DNA of 64,000 nt from the NCBI RefSeq assembly GCF_042676985.1, contig NZ_JBHTIK010000015.1:496001-560000 (forward strand), in the 5' to 3' direction. Below are positions 50,639 through 59,238 of the stretch, piece after piece; the stretch's first letter is position 1; each line of letters opens with the position of its first letter. The stretch comes from Sphingosinicella xenopeptidilytica (GTDB lineage Bacteria > Pseudomonadota > Alphaproteobacteria > Sphingomonadales > Sphingomonadaceae). Made by a program: the position numbers and the translations under genes. The notes beneath the pieces were generated by a model, which saw nothing but the letters and a program-made list of their open reading frames with translations, made no database searches and was not told where the DNA came from.

Positions 50639-52068
50639 CAGGAAGCGACCGCGAGCGTGCGCACGTCTGCCAATCGGCCGCTGACGGCTGCCGCCGCGAC
50701 CATCGCGGGGCTCATCAGGTGCGTCCTGCCGCCGACCCCCTGCCGGCCTTCGAAATTGCGGTTGGTGCTCGATGCGCATCGCTCGCCCGGTGCGAGGCTG
50801 TCGTCGTTCATCGCGAGACAGAGCGAACAGCCTGACCGGCGCCATTCGAAACCCGCTTCGATGAAGATGCGGTCGAGCCCTTCAGCTTCGGCGGCGCTGC
50901 GCACGCCGCTGCTGCCCGGCGAGATCATCGCGCGCACGCCCGGCGCGACCTTGCGTCCTTTCAATATGCTCGCCGCGTCGCGGATGTCCGACAGGCGCGC
51001 GTTGGTGCACGACCCGATGAAGGCGCGGTCGATCGCGATCTCCTGAAGCGGCGTGTTCGGTGCGAGCCCCATGTAGGCCAGTGCACGCACGGCATCGGCG
51101 CGGCGGGCGGGCGGAAGCGTATCGGGGTCAGGAACGCGATCAGTGATGGCGAGCGACTGATCGGGGCTCGTACCCCAGCTCACCATCGGCGGGATGTCGT
51201 CCGCGTACAGCGACACCTCCTTGTCGAACCGGGCGTCCGGATCGCTGCGCAACGTCCGCCATTCGATCCGTGCGCGTTCGAGCAGATCGGCCGACGGCGC
51301 GCGCGGGCAGCCGTCGATATAGTCGACGACCTTGTCATCGGGCGCCATCAGCGCGACGCGCGCACCGCATTCGACCGCCATGTTGCAAATCGTCATGCGC
51401 GCCTCCACGCCGAGCGCGTCGATCGCTTCGCCCGCGAACTCGACCGCATGACCGGACGCCCCGTCGGCGCCGATCCGGCGGATCACCTCCATGATCAGAT
51501 CCTTGGCCGTCACGCCCGGCGCCAGCCGGCCATCGACCGTGACCCGCATCGTCTTCAGCCGGCGATAGACGAGCGTCTGGGTCGCGAGCAGATGCTCGAT
51601 ATCAGAGGTGCCGATACCGAAGCCGACCACCCCGAACGCGCCGTAGGTTGTGGAATGGCTGTCGCCCGCCGCAATCACCATGCCCGGAAGCACCAGGCCG
51701 AGTTCGGGCATGACGACATGCTCGATGCCCTGCCGGGAATCGAAAAGGTCGAAGATCTCGATACCGAAATCGCGGCCGTTTTCGGAGAGGTATGCGATCT
51801 GCCGGCGCGCGCCGTCGTCGAGATGACCCGCCTCCCGGTCGGGATTGGTCGAATTGACATGATCGACGACCCCGAGCGAAGCCTCCGGCCGCCACGGCTT
51901 CCGCCCCGCGTCGCGAAGGCCGCTGAATGCCTGGGGGCTTGTATATTCGTTGAGCACCGTTCTATCGATATAGAGCAACAATCGTTCGCCAGCGCCGCCA
52001 GCTTCGTCGAAAGATAATATGCGGTGTTCGTCGACGATCTTGTCGTAGAGCGTTTTTGGCGCCGACAT
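50638..52068 (-). CDS. leuC: 3-isopropylmalate dehydratase large subunit (LeuC-type)
   Basis: A 476-residue iron-sulfur hydro-lyase subunit. LeuC motifs are YDKIVDEHRILSFDE at the N-terminus, VDHVNSTNPDR, AAGDSHSTTYGAFGVVGFGI and the 4Fe-4S cysteines in FIGSCTNARLSD and SGCSLCLAMNDD. The C-terminus has NRNFEGRQGVGGRTHLMSPA. Length matches the LeuC of proteobacteria. A strong AGGGAAAGG site precedes the ATG. It diverges from a LysR gene. Either leucine synthesis under LysR control (as in some bacteria) or a catabolic hydratase is possible; the neighbours favour the latter. Confidence 0.9.
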   Translation of the reverse strand: MSAPKTLYDKIVDEHRILSFDEAGGAGERLLLYIDRTVLNEYTSPQAFSGLRDAGRKPWRPEASLGVVDHVNSTNPDREAGHLDDGARRQIAYLSENGRDFGIEIFDLFDSRQGIEHVVMPELGLVLPGMVIAAGDSHSTTYGAFGVVGFGIGTSDIEHLLATQTLVYRRLKTMRVTVDGRLAPGVTAKDLIMEVIRRIGADGASGHAVEFAGEAIDALGVEARMTICNMAVECGARVALMAPDDKVVDYIDGCPRAPSADLLERARIEWRTLRSDPDARFDKEVSLYADDIPPMVSWGTSPDQSLAITDRVPDPDTLPPARRADAVRALAYMGLAPNTPLQEIAIDRAFIGSCTNARLSDIRDAASILKGRKVAPGVRAMISPGSSGVRSAAEAEGLDRIFIEAGFEWRRSGCSLCLAMNDDSLAPGERCASSTNRNFEGRQGVGGRTHLMSPAMVAAAAVSGRLADVRTLAVAS

Positions 52069-52144
52069 CCATAGACCTTTCCCTGCGGATTCGCAGGGCC
52101 GGGCTTACCGTGGAGGGTTCGGGCGAAGCCAATGCCGGGACAGT

Positions 52145-52154
52145 ATCAATTGAT
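52145..52154. promoter_or_regulatory. Candidate LysR-binding palindrome
   Basis: ATCAATTGAT is a perfect 10-bp palindrome in the 103-bp spacer between leuC and the LysR gene, 17 bases before the LysR start. It fits the T-N11-A type of LysR box when the flanking T and G are included (TATCAATTGATG). A role in auto-control is plausible. Confidence 0.4.
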
Positions 52155-52171
52155 GCGACGGGTGGGTTCAA

Positions 52172-53089
52172 ATGGATATCATGTGGCTCGAGGACTTCAT
52201 CAAACTCGCGGATGAAGGCAATTTTTCCCGCGCCGCCGAAGCGCGCAACCTCACCCAGCCGGCGTTCAGCCGCCGTATTCGCGCGCTCGAGGAATGGGTC
52301 GGTGCGACGCTCGTCGACCGCGACACGCATCGAATCGCCCTCACCGAGGCGGGCCAGGCCTTTCGTGTTCTCGCCGAAGAGATATTGCGGCGGCTGACGC
52401 TCGGCCGCGACCATGTCCGCGAGATCGGGGGCACGCTCAGCAACGAAATCCGCTTCGCCTCGACCCACGCGCTGTCGACAACCTTCTTCCCCTCCTGGCT
52501 CCGCAGCGTGAGCGACGGGCACGAAGCCGGGACGATCACGCTGATCGCCGATCATATGGTCGCCTGCGAACGGTTCATGCTCGAAGGCAAGGCCGACTTC
52601 CTTCTGTGCCATCATCATACCGCCGCCGCGCACCGCCTCGATCCGGCCGGTTTCACCTCACTCGTTCTCGGGCAGGATGTGCTGCTGCCGGTCGCGGCCC
52701 CCTCCGGCGACGGATCGCCCACCTACCTGCTGCCGGGCACCGACGACCACCCGCTTTCCTATCTGGAGTTCGAGGACAAATCGGGCATGGGCCGCATCCT
52801 TCAGGCGGCGCAGGTGATATCCGCAGGCTCCGCCTCGCTTCGCACCGTGTTCCGTTCGCACATGGCGACCGCGCTTCTCTCGATGGCGCGCGACGGGCGC
52901 GGACTTTGCTGGGCGCCGCTCAGCCTTGCCAGTGCCGATCTGGAAAGCGGCCGCCTTGTCGCCGCAGGCGATGCGCGCTGGAACGTCCCCATCGAGATCC
53001 GCATTTACAAGCCGATCGCACGGCGAAGCCCCAGTGTCGAAGGCTTCTGGAGTATGGTAAAGACGCGCCTGAAGAGCGAGACCGCCTAG
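52172..53089 (+). CDS. LysR-family transcriptional regulator
   Basis: A 305-residue LysR protein. The helix-turn-helix lies in residues 4-62 (WLEDFIKLADEGNFSRAAEA and LTQPAFSRRIRALEEWVGAT). The effector domain has the segments EIRFASTHALSTTFFPSWL and LLCHHHTAAAHRLD. The starting ATG at 52172 is followed by a second in-frame ATG three codons later. It diverges from leuC-leuD-hydrolase and is the likely activator of that operon. It is followed by a 164-bp spacer before the third TonB receptor gene. Confidence 0.88.
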   Translation: MDIMWLEDFIKLADEGNFSRAAEARNLTQPAFSRRIRALEEWVGATLVDRDTHRIALTEAGQAFRVLAEEILRRLTLGRDHVREIGGTLSNEIRFASTHALSTTFFPSWLRSVSDGHEAGTITLIADHMVACERFMLEGKADFLLCHHHTAAAHRLDPAGFTSLVLGQDVLLPVAAPSGDGSPTYLLPGTDDHPLSYLEFEDKSGMGRILQAAQVISAGSASLRTVFRSHMATALLSMARDGRGLCWAPLSLASADLESGRLVAAGDARWNVPIEIRIYKPIARRSPSVEGFWSMVKTRLKSETA

Positions 53090-53253
53090 GCCGATGGCCG
53101 CGTAATAATGCTGCGCGCGGGCCTTTCACGCCGCACGAATGATTCTATGTCGAACCGGCATTGGGATCGCTGCACGCATCCCCATAGACATGCTGGGCCC
53201 TTGCACTAGCCGACGGATGGGCGGCTCTGGCAGGGTTCAGGGTGGAGAAAAAA

Positions 53254-56200
53254 ATGATTCAGGGAACGAAAAAGGCGGACAGTCGCAAGTTCAAGATTTC
53301 CACATCCCTTCTCGCGATTTCGCTTTGCGCGGGACTGGCGGGCACCGCGAGCGCGCAGGACGCCGCCGATGCAAACGACACCCCGGCGATGGAGGATGAC
53401 GGCGGCACTATCGTCGTCACCGGCTCGCGCATCGGTCGCCCCGTTCTCGATTTACCGACGCCGGTCGGCGTCGTCACGTCGGACGCGCTTACCAACAACA
53501 ACGCCCAGTTCGATATCGGCCGCGCGCTCGCGCAGCAGCCGTCGATCGGCTTTTCGGGCAGTATGCAGCAGAGCCAACAGACCGGCGCATCGGGTTCGCG
53601 CGGTGAGAACAGCGGCGGCCTTGCCGTCGTCGACCTGCGCAGCCTCGGCGCGAACCGCACGCTGGTGCTCGTGAACGGCAAGCGCCGCGTCGCCGGAGCC
53701 ACCGACAGCGCGGCCATCGACCTCAACTCGATCAACCCCAATCTCATCGAACGCATCGAGGTGATAACCGGCGGCGCTTCGGCGATCTACGGTTCGGACG
53801 CCGTCTCCGGCGTCGTCAACATCATCCTCAAGGAAGACTTCGACGGCGTTCGTGTCTCGTTCAACGGTTCGCAGCCGGCGCGCGGCTCTGAAGGCTTCAC
53901 CTATGGCGGCAGCCTCGTTGCCGGCAAGAATTTCGGTGAAGGTCGCGGCAACATTACGATCGCGGCCGACTACACGAAAGTGCAGGAAATCACGCCGCGC
54001 CAGGCCGACATGAAGAACTATGTCGCAATGATCAATCCTGCCGACACCGGGCCGGACGACGGCATCCCCGACATGATCCTCGCCCCCGGCGCCGAAGCGC
54101 TTCGCTTCTCCGGTTACGGCGTTGTCGGCTTCAGCAATGACACCGGCGGTCTTGGACGTTTCGCTTTCAACGACGACGGGACGGTGCGTCCCTTCCCAAC
54201 GCCGAGCCTGACCGATGGCGGCCTGTTCGGTATCTTCGAAAATTGCGGCGCCGCGTGCTTCCGCTTTGACGATTCCATCTCGATCGTGCCCGATATCGAG
54301 CGCTACAATCTCAATCTCAGCACGCACTACGATTTCAGCGACAGTGTCCGTGGCTATTTCGGGGTCGATTACAACAACACGTCCAGTTTCGGACGCGGCC
54401 AGGCCGTGATCCGGTCGGGTACGCCGATCAACGTTGCGCAGAATGCTTTCCTCAACGAGGATTTCCGTGCGGATCTGCTCGCGGCCGGCGCAACCACTGT
54501 GCGCATGGACCGGCTCTACACCGACCTTGGCCTGCGCTACAGCCAGGTAGACCGCAATAGCCTGTCGTTCGTCGGTGGTTTCAAAGGCAAAGTCGAGACC
54601 GGCTTTTCCGACCTGCGCTACGACGTTTACGGCACGTATGGCCGCACCAAGGCGAAGTTCATCGGCTACAATCGCCTGCTCGTTCAGAACCTGAACGCCG
54701 CGCTCGATTCCGTCATCGACCCCGCCACTGGCGAGGCCGCCTGCCGTATGAACGTTCCGGCGCTCCAGCCGCCCGGCTACGTGCCGCCGAACATCGTCGG
54801 CAGTGCGCCCTGCGCCCCGTTCAATCCCTTCGGCTCGGTCGCCAGCTCGCAGGCCGCGCGCGACTTCGTGACGACGACGACCGTCTCCAACGCCTTCATC
54901 CGGCAGACCACCGCAGGCTTCTCGCTTGCCGGCGACAGCGAAAAATTCCTGACCATGCCCGGCGGCGGTGCGATAGGCTTCGCGCTTGGCGCCGAATATC
55001 GCAAGGAACGCAACGGCCGCACCACGGATCCGCTGGTCAAGGCCGGCTTCACCAATCAGGCCGCGACGCAGGACTACGAAGGCGGCTACCATGTCACGGA
55101 GCTGTTCGGTGAACTCAGCGTCCCGATCCTCACCGACATGCCGTTCGCGAAGCTGGTGTCAGTCGAAGGCGCGGTGCGCCATGCCGACTACAGCCATGCG
55201 GGGCAGGCGACATCGTGGAAAGCGGGCGGCATCTGGGAGCCGACGGATGGTCTGCGTCTTCGCGCGACGATCAGCCGCGCGATCCGCGCGCCGAACATCT
55301 TCGAAGCCTTCCGTCCGAGCGAAGGGCAGACGACCAACGTCGACGATCCCTGCTCGGAAACCAACATCGGCGAAAATCCCAATCGCGCTGCCAACTGCGC
55401 CGCGCTCGGGCGGCCTGATGGCTACGTTCCGCTGAACGGCGGCATCGGCGTGCCGTTTATCGTGTCGGGCAACGAAAACCTGAAACCGGAGGTTTCGGAC
55501 AGCTGGACGGCGGGGTTCGTCTTCACGCCGACCTTCCTGCCGGGCCTTCAGCTCTCGGTCGACTGGTTCAACATCCAGATCGATGATGCGATCAGCTTCC
55601 TCAGTCCGCAGCAGATCGCCGAAAACTGCGTCGATCGCGCCGGCGGACCGGATCCCGATCTCTGCGCGCTGATTACCCGCGAGTCGAATACGGCCAGCCC
55701 GAACTTCTTCGGCATCACGACGGGCAACAGCACCTATGTGAACACGTCGAAGCTGAAAACCTCGGGTCTCGACGCCCAGCTTTTCTATGCTCAGCCGGTC
55801 GGCAACGGCCGCATCTCGGCCAACCTCGCCTTCACCTATCTGCACCGGTTGCGGACCTATACGTTCCAGGCCCGGCCGGACCTCTACACCGTTCTCGAAG
55901 GCTTCTATGGCTATCCCAAGTACAAGGGTGTGATGGGCCTCACATATAGCAACGGCCCGCTCACCCTCGGCTGGCAGGGGCGCTACCAGTCGAGCCAGTC
56001 GCTGACGGACATCTCGCCGGGAATCAGCCGCGAGCTGGTGTCGGATCGCAAGACGGGGTCGCGCTTCTACAACGACATCTCGGCATCCTACGTGCTGCCG
56101 ATGAACGGGCGGCAGGAGGCCAAATTCTCCTTCGGCGTCTCGAACCTCTTCAACGAGAAGCTGCCTAAGATGGAATCGGTCCAGGTTATCGATCCGTCGG

Positions 56201-56259
56201 GTGGCGGCTTCGATCAGTTCGGCCCGGTGATCCGGGCGGGACTTGAAGTGAACTTCTAA
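53254..56259 (+). CDS. Large TonB-dependent outer-membrane receptor
   Basis: A 1001-residue receptor. The signal peptide is near residues 15-35 (TSLLAISLCAGLAGTASAQD). The TonB box lies in GGTIVVTGSRIGRPVLDLPT. The plug domain has VVDLRSLGANRTLVLVNGKR and IEVITGGASAIYGSDAVSGV. A very long beta-barrel finishes with PVIRAGLEVNF. The ATG at 53254 has a GGTGGAG site; a GTG 12 bases upstream is an alternative. This length and plug are typical of the oar-like/N-acyl or peptide receptor class in sphingomonads. It precedes an AbgT transporter and amide hydrolases, so an amide-bearing ligand is likely. Confidence 0.92.
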   Translation: MIQGTKKADSRKFKISTSLLAISLCAGLAGTASAQDAADANDTPAMEDDGGTIVVTGSRIGRPVLDLPTPVGVVTSDALTNNNAQFDIGRALAQQPSIGFSGSMQQSQQTGASGSRGENSGGLAVVDLRSLGANRTLVLVNGKRRVAGATDSAAIDLNSINPNLIERIEVITGGASAIYGSDAVSGVVNIILKEDFDGVRVSFNGSQPARGSEGFTYGGSLVAGKNFGEGRGNITIAADYTKVQEITPRQADMKNYVAMINPADTGPDDGIPDMILAPGAEALRFSGYGVVGFSNDTGGLGRFAFNDDGTVRPFPTPSLTDGGLFGIFENCGAACFRFDDSISIVPDIERYNLNLSTHYDFSDSVRGYFGVDYNNTSSFGRGQAVIRSGTPINVAQNAFLNEDFRADLLAAGATTVRMDRLYTDLGLRYSQVDRNSLSFVGGFKGKVETGFSDLRYDVYGTYGRTKAKFIGYNRLLVQNLNAALDSVIDPATGEAACRMNVPALQPPGYVPPNIVGSAPCAPFNPFGSVASSQAARDFVTTTTVSNAFIRQTTAGFSLAGDSEKFLTMPGGGAIGFALGAEYRKERNGRTTDPLVKAGFTNQAATQDYEGGYHVTELFGELSVPILTDMPFAKLVSVEGAVRHADYSHAGQATSWKAGGIWEPTDGLRLRATISRAIRAPNIFEAFRPSEGQTTNVDDPCSETNIGENPNRAANCAALGRPDGYVPLNGGIGVPFIVSGNENLKPEVSDSWTAGFVFTPTFLPGLQLSVDWFNIQIDDAISFLSPQQIAENCVDRAGGPDPDLCALITRESNTASPNFFGITTGNSTYVNTSKLKTSGLDAQLFYAQPVGNGRISANLAFTYLHRLRTYTFQARPDLYTVLEGFYGYPKYKGVMGLTYSNGPLTLGWQGRYQSSQSLTDISPGISRELVSDRKTGSRFYNDISASYVLPMNGRQEAKFSFGVSNLFNEKLPKMESVQVIDPSGGGFDQFGPVIRAGLEVNF

Positions 56260-56270
56260 CCTCGGGTCAG

Positions 56271-56309
56271 CACTATGAGGCTCGCGCTGCGCGCGTGAGC
56301 CTCATAGTG
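56271..56309. repeat. Long perfect hairpin between TonB receptor and AbgT genes
   Basis: CACTATGAGGCTC (56271-56283) and its complement (56297-56309) form a 13-bp perfect stem. It extends to 17 pairs inward, with one G-T, around a 5-base loop. No T-tract follows, so it is not a standard intrinsic terminator. It may stabilise the receptor mRNA 3' end and reduce read-through, giving high receptor and lower transporter expression. Confidence 0.6.
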
Positions 56310-56353
56310 TCTGTGCACGAAGGCACGAATCCATCCTGGCAGGAGGCGCAATC

Positions 56354-57961
56354 GTGACTGCCGAAACCATTCGCCCTGTCCGTCAGAGAGGGATTCTGGG
56401 CTTCATCGAGCGCGTCGGCAACTACCTGCCCGACCCGACGATCATCTTCATCTATCTGATCGCCGCGCTGATGCTGCTTTCCGCGCTCGGGGCCGCTTTG
56501 GGGTGGAGCGCTTCGCTTCCCTTCGCTGGGAAGGAAGCCCCCGCCAACGCGGAACTCGCAAACGGCGTCCTCATCTACCGGGCGTCCAACCTCTTCTCGG
56601 CGGACAACATCGCCCGCCTGTTCACCGAGATGCCGCGAACCTATGCGAGTTTCGCGCCGCTCGGCATCGTCCTCACCATCATGATGGGCGCGGCGGTGGC
56701 AGAGCGATCGGGGCTGTTCTTCGCGCTGATCCGCGGCTCGCTTCGCAATACGCCCCGCCGGTATATGACGCCGATCATTGCGATCGTGGGCATGGTCTCG
56801 CATCATGCCGCAGACGCCGCCTATGTCGTGCTGATCCCTATGGCGGCGGTGCTCTTCGCATCGGTCGGGCGGCATCCGCTTGCGGGGATCGCGGCGGCGC
56901 TCGCTGCCGTATCGGGCGGCTATGCCGGGAACATCATGCCCGGCCAGCTCGATGTCCTGCTGTTCAGCTTCACGCAGGAAGCGGCCCGCATCGTCGAGCC
57001 CGGCTGGACAATGAACCCGCTCGGCAACTGGTACTTCATTCTTGGCATCGTCATCTTCTTCACACCGATCATCTGGTTCATCACCGACAAAGTCGTCGAA
57101 CCGCGCCTCGGCATATGGGATGAAGAGGTCGACGATCAGCTGCGTGCGGATCTCGAAAAAGGCGAACTCAGTGATGATGAGCGCCGTGGCCTCCGCCGTG
57201 CCGGTGTCGTTGCACTGCTGGTCGTGGCTGCGTTCACGGCCTTGTGTTTGTGGCCCGGCTACACGCCCTTCATCGATCAAGATGCCGAAGGCCCGATCCG
57301 CCTCCAGCCGCTCTACGCCTCCATCATCGCGGCATTGTTCATCCTGTTCCTCGCGACCGGCGCGGTGTTCGGGCGTGCGGTGGGAACGGTGAAAGGCTCC
57401 GCGGACATCGTCGAGATGATGCGCGAGGGCGTGAAGACGATCGCACCCTATCTCGTCTTCGTTTTCTTCGCCGCGCATTTCGTGGCGATGTTCAACTGGT
57501 CGGGCATCGGGCCGATCATCGCGATCACAGGGGCAGAGAAGTTGCAGGGCATGGGCCTTCCCGCCCCTTTCCTGCTTGTCTGCGTGCTCCTGCTGTCCTC
57601 GGTGCTCGATCTGTTCATCGGATCGGCGACGGCGAAATGGAGCGTCCTGTCCTCGGTCGTCGTGCCGATGTTCATGCTGCTCGGCATCAGCCCGGAAATG
57701 ACGACCGCCGCCTACCGCATGGGTGACAGCTACACGAACATCATGACGCCGCTCATGAGCTATTTCCCGCTCGTCCTCGTCTTCTGCCAGCGGTGGGACA
57801 AGTCGATGGGCGTGGGTTCACTGCTTGCACTGATGTTGCCCTATGCGCTCTGCTTCATGGCGACGGGGATCGCGATGACCGTCGGCTGGGTGGTGTTCGA
57901 TCTTCCGCTCGGACCCGGCGCGCAGGTCTTCTATCAAGTCGCCGCGCACGCCGTGCCCTGA
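56354..57961 (+). CDS. AbgT-family transporter
   Basis: A 535-residue inner-membrane protein of the AbgT (p-aminobenzoyl-glutamate) transporter family, a dimeric carrier with an inverted-repeat hairpin fold. The N-terminal region is FIERVGNYLPDPTIIFIYLI. VGMVSHHAADAAYVVLIPMA and GGYAGNIMPGQLD are followed by the second half with FAAHFVAMFNWSGIGPIIAI, and GSATAKWSVLSSVVVPMFML near the end. Starts at GTG 56354 with an AGGAGG site. E. coli AbgT imports p-aminobenzoyl-glutamate, and other members export sulfonamides. The downstream M20 hydrolase makes import of an acyl-amino acid amide likely. Confidence 0.9.
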   Translation: MTAETIRPVRQRGILGFIERVGNYLPDPTIIFIYLIAALMLLSALGAALGWSASLPFAGKEAPANAELANGVLIYRASNLFSADNIARLFTEMPRTYASFAPLGIVLTIMMGAAVAERSGLFFALIRGSLRNTPRRYMTPIIAIVGMVSHHAADAAYVVLIPMAAVLFASVGRHPLAGIAAALAAVSGGYAGNIMPGQLDVLLFSFTQEAARIVEPGWTMNPLGNWYFILGIVIFFTPIIWFITDKVVEPRLGIWDEEVDDQLRADLEKGELSDDERRGLRRAGVVALLVVAAFTALCLWPGYTPFIDQDAEGPIRLQPLYASIIAALFILFLATGAVFGRAVGTVKGSADIVEMMREGVKTIAPYLVFVFFAAHFVAMFNWSGIGPIIAITGAEKLQGMGLPAPFLLVCVLLLSSVLDLFIGSATAKWSVLSSVVVPMFMLLGISPEMTTAAYRMGDSYTNIMTPLMSYFPLVLVFCQRWDKSMGVGSLLALMLPYALCFMATGIAMTVGWVVFDLPLGPGAQVFYQVAAHAVP

Positions 57962-57973
57962 CCGGAGACAAAG

Positions 57974-58030
57974 ATGAAAATCGTCCCCACACCGTTGCCG
58001 CGCCAGGAGAAGCGTCCGTATGCCCGTTGA
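57974..58030 (+). CDS. Possible 18-aa upstream ORF overlapping the M20 gene start
   Basis: A mini-ORF with a strong GGAG site eight bases ahead encodes MKIVPTPLPRQEKRPYAR. It overlaps the start of the M20 gene by 11 bases in another frame. It could couple translation from AbgT to the hydrolase or be accidental. No function is claimed. Confidence 0.35.
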   Translation: MKIVPTPLPRQEKRPYAR

Positions 58031-59216
58031 TCTGACATCGCTCGAAGCGGATATGACCGTCTGGCGCCGGCATATCCACCAGCATCCTGAACTCGGATTT
58101 CACGAGCAGGGAACCGCGCGCTACATCCTCGACCTCCTCGCCGAATTCGGGATCGACGAGGTCCACACCGGGATCGGTGGCACCGGCATCGTCGCGACCG
58201 TTCGCGCCGGGCAATCGCGCCGCGCAATCGGCATCCGGGCGGATATCGACGCGCTGCCGATGACCGAGCTCACCCAGTCGGATCACCGATCCTGCACGCC
58301 GGGCGTGATGCACGCCTGCGGGCACGACGGGCACACAACGATGCTGCTCGGCGCAGCAAAACATCTCGCGGCGACTCGCAATTTCGACGGTGCGGTTCAC
58401 CTGATCTTTCAACCCGCCGAAGAATCGCTCGGCTATCAGGGCCCGGGCGGCGACCCCGATGGCGGCGCTAGTGCGATGATCCGCGACGGGCTGTTCGAAC
58501 GCTTCCCGATGGAAGCGATCTTCGGCATCCACAATCGCCCCGGTATCGCCGCCGGCAAGCTCGCCGGACGCGCAGGCGCGCTTTACGCCGCCGCCGACCG
58601 CTTCGAGATTGTCGTGTCCGGCAAAGGCGGACATGCCGCGCGGCCGCACCTGACGGTCGATCCCGTACTCGTCGCGGCGCAGATCATCGTCGCGGTGCAG
58701 AGCATCGCCGCCCGCAATGCCGATCCGATGGATTCCGTCGTCGTGTCGATCTGCAAGGTCGAGGCGGGTACGGCTTTCAACATCATCGCCGATGAGGCCA
58801 GGATGGGCGGCACGGTACGCACGCTGTCGCGCCAGAGCCAGGACGCGGTCGAGCAGCGGCTGCGCGATATCGTGACCGGTGTCGCGGCATCGTTCGGCGC
58901 GAGCGCCGAACTCCATTACGAGCGCGGCTACCCTGCCCTGCACAATCCGGCCGATCTCTATGCAAAGGTGCGCGAGATCGCGATCGGCGTCGTCGGAGCC
59001 GACCGCTTCGTCGATCTCGATGTGCCGGGCATGGGGGGCGAGGATTTCGCCCGCTATCTCGATGTCGTTCCCGGCTGCTTCCTTTTGCTCGGCAATGGCG
59101 ACGAAGGCCCCGGCTCGGTCATGCTGCACAATTCTCACTATGCCTATGACGACAGCATTTCGCCCACGGGCGCCGCGCTATGGGTCGCCTTGGCGGAGGC
59201 ATTCCTGCCCAAATAA
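58020..59216 (+). CDS. M20-family amidohydrolase (hippurate/AbgA-AbgB type)
   Basis: A 398-residue M20D metallo-amidohydrolase. N-terminal VWRRHIHQHPELGFHEQGTA is followed by the metal-site segments GIRADIDALPM, GVMHACGHDGHTTMLLGAAK and FQPAEES. A dimerisation domain (about 180-290) and the closing GMGGEDFARYL and HNSHYAYDD complete the family. Such enzymes cleave N-acyl amino acids, hippurate, indole-acetyl conjugates or p-aminobenzoyl-glutamate. Its position after AbgT is like the abgA-abgB-abgT logic of E. coli, although a single subunit gene is present. Ribosome site AGGAGA. Cytosolic. Confidence 0.9.
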   Translation: MPVDLTSLEADMTVWRRHIHQHPELGFHEQGTARYILDLLAEFGIDEVHTGIGGTGIVATVRAGQSRRAIGIRADIDALPMTELTQSDHRSCTPGVMHACGHDGHTTMLLGAAKHLAATRNFDGAVHLIFQPAEESLGYQGPGGDPDGGASAMIRDGLFERFPMEAIFGIHNRPGIAAGKLAGRAGALYAAADRFEIVVSGKGGHAARPHLTVDPVLVAAQIIVAVQSIAARNADPMDSVVVSICKVEAGTAFNIIADEARMGGTVRTLSRQSQDAVEQRLRDIVTGVAASFGASAELHYERGYPALHNPADLYAKVREIAIGVVGADRFVDLDVPGMGGEDFARYLDVVPGCFLLLGNGDEGPGSVMLHNSHYAYDDSISPTGAALWVALAEAFLPK

Positions 59217-59238
59217 CGGCTTCAGGGAGACGTTTTTC

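Noticed and set aside
53452..55092. A minus-strand frame of about 550 codons inside the TonB receptor
   Set aside because: The sense strand encodes an uninterrupted receptor with plug and barrel; the antisense product has no known features.
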